Assembly (NCBI GenBank): GCA_920105805.1
Contig: CAKKTI010000197.1
Location: forward strand, 1-37,680
Length of the DNA stretch: 37,680 bases
Reading direction: 5' to 3'
DNA from: Condylostoma magnum
Lineage: Eukaryota; Ciliophora; Heterotrichea; Heterotrichida; Condylostomatidae
Of the stretch, positions 37,228 to 37,680 are shown piece by piece. Each line of letters begins with the position of its first letter. Position 1 is the stretch's first letter. A program made the position numbers and the translations under genes. Under the pieces are notes generated by a model, which was given only the letters and a program-made list of their open reading frames with translations, had not been told where the DNA came from and did not search any database.

Positions 37228-37584
37228 TTTGAATTATGTTAATTTTGTATATAGTGTGCAGAAGAGTTTATTACTGTTTTTGTTTAGTATTTGTGTTAAA
37301 GATACTGTAGGTGTAATATAACAAGTTGCAATGTTAAAGTTAATATTGATGATGCTAGATAATATATGCAAGATTTAGTGAAAATATAGTTTATATTTCT
37401 ATAGTGAAGGTTTATTTGTCCTAGATAATAAGAAATTGAAGCACCCTGATTGTAGAAAGCCAATTAAATCTTTGAACTGACAAAAATGCTTAATTTTCCC
37501 GCTACTAACCATAAAATATTAATAATAATTTTAACTTCTCAATCTTCAATTAAAGCTTTAAATACCAATAAAGGCATATCTTAT
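37228..37584. other. Subtelomeric non-coding spacer
   Basis: These 357 nt lie between the start of the last gene and the telomere. They are AT-rich with no convincing frame on either strand, no tRNA and no internal repeat. They must contain the promoter of the minus-strand coiled-coil gene. Confidence 0.6.
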
Positions 37585-37680
37585 AAGGGTGTAAGGGTGT
37601 AAGGGTGTAAGGGTGTAAGGGTGTAAGGGTGTAAGGGTGTAAGGGTGTAAGGGTGTAAGGGTGTAAGGGTGTAAGGGTGT
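37585..37680 (+). repeat. Telomere, 12 x 8-nt repeat (AAGGGTGT / CCCTTACA)
   Basis: Twelve perfect copies of an 8-nt unit run to the window edge with the G-rich strand pointing outward, as a chromosome end should. On the C-rich strand the unit is CCCTTACA. The 8-nt length matches heterotrich telomeres (CCCTAACA in Stentor and Blepharisma), with one base changed. Confidence 0.95.

Overview
This is one end of a macronuclear (somatic) ciliate chromosome. The right end (37585-37680) is an uninterrupted telomere of twelve 8-base units, CCCTTACA on the C-rich strand. The left end is internal: the first gene is cut by the window edge. Under the standard code nothing long can be read. Under a code with TAA/TAG = Gln and TGA = Trp, nearly every base falls into dense genes on both strands, several with unmistakable family motifs. 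All three codons also end genes (for example TGA TAA, TAG TAA, TAA TGA TAG), so the window has no dedicated stop codon. This matches the Condylostoma-type code (NCBI table 28). A heterotrich near Condylostoma is the best guess, by inference from the code. Introns are tiny; the clearest is 16 nt.

Layout. 2-3349 (+): a FYVE-like coiled-coil protein (partial), an orphan, and a GSK3-type kinase. 3382-3972 (-): dynein regulatory complex subunit DRC12. 3995-5140 (+): a beta-propeller protein. 5127-7622 (-): a co-oriented set of membrane RING-H2 protein, seven-blade WD40 protein and small C3HC4 RING protein. 7637-9112 (+): two orphans. 9123-10598 (-): a helical protein. 10846-11607 (+): an orphan. 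11739-12722 (-): a patatin-like lipase. 12806-17318 (+): a coiled-coil protein and a long TPR protein. 17332-17883 (-): B9D2. 18055-19164 (+): phosphoserine aminotransferase. 19221-20312 (-): a PX-domain sorting nexin. 20444-22346 (+): a multi-pass membrane protein. 22541-24110 (+): WD40-type sequence scattered over frames. 24213-34717 (+): a run of seven co-oriented genes (TPR-IQ protein, FCP1-like phosphatase, NDR kinase, coiled coil, Rpn11, two membrane proteins). 34783-37227 (-): a long coiled coil. 37228-37584: subtelomeric spacer.

The genes do not form one pathway. They mix housekeeping functions (proteasome lid deubiquitinase, serine synthesis, endosomal sorting, RNA polymerase II CTD phosphatase), signalling kinases and cilium parts (DRC12, B9D2, coiled coils), as expected for an ordinary ciliate chromosome. 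The main interest lies in the code, in termination among very tightly packed genes, in gene-by-gene choice of Trp codon, and in the scrambled WD40 region. Gene ends carry some uncertainty because termination here depends on context; alternatives are noted in each entry.
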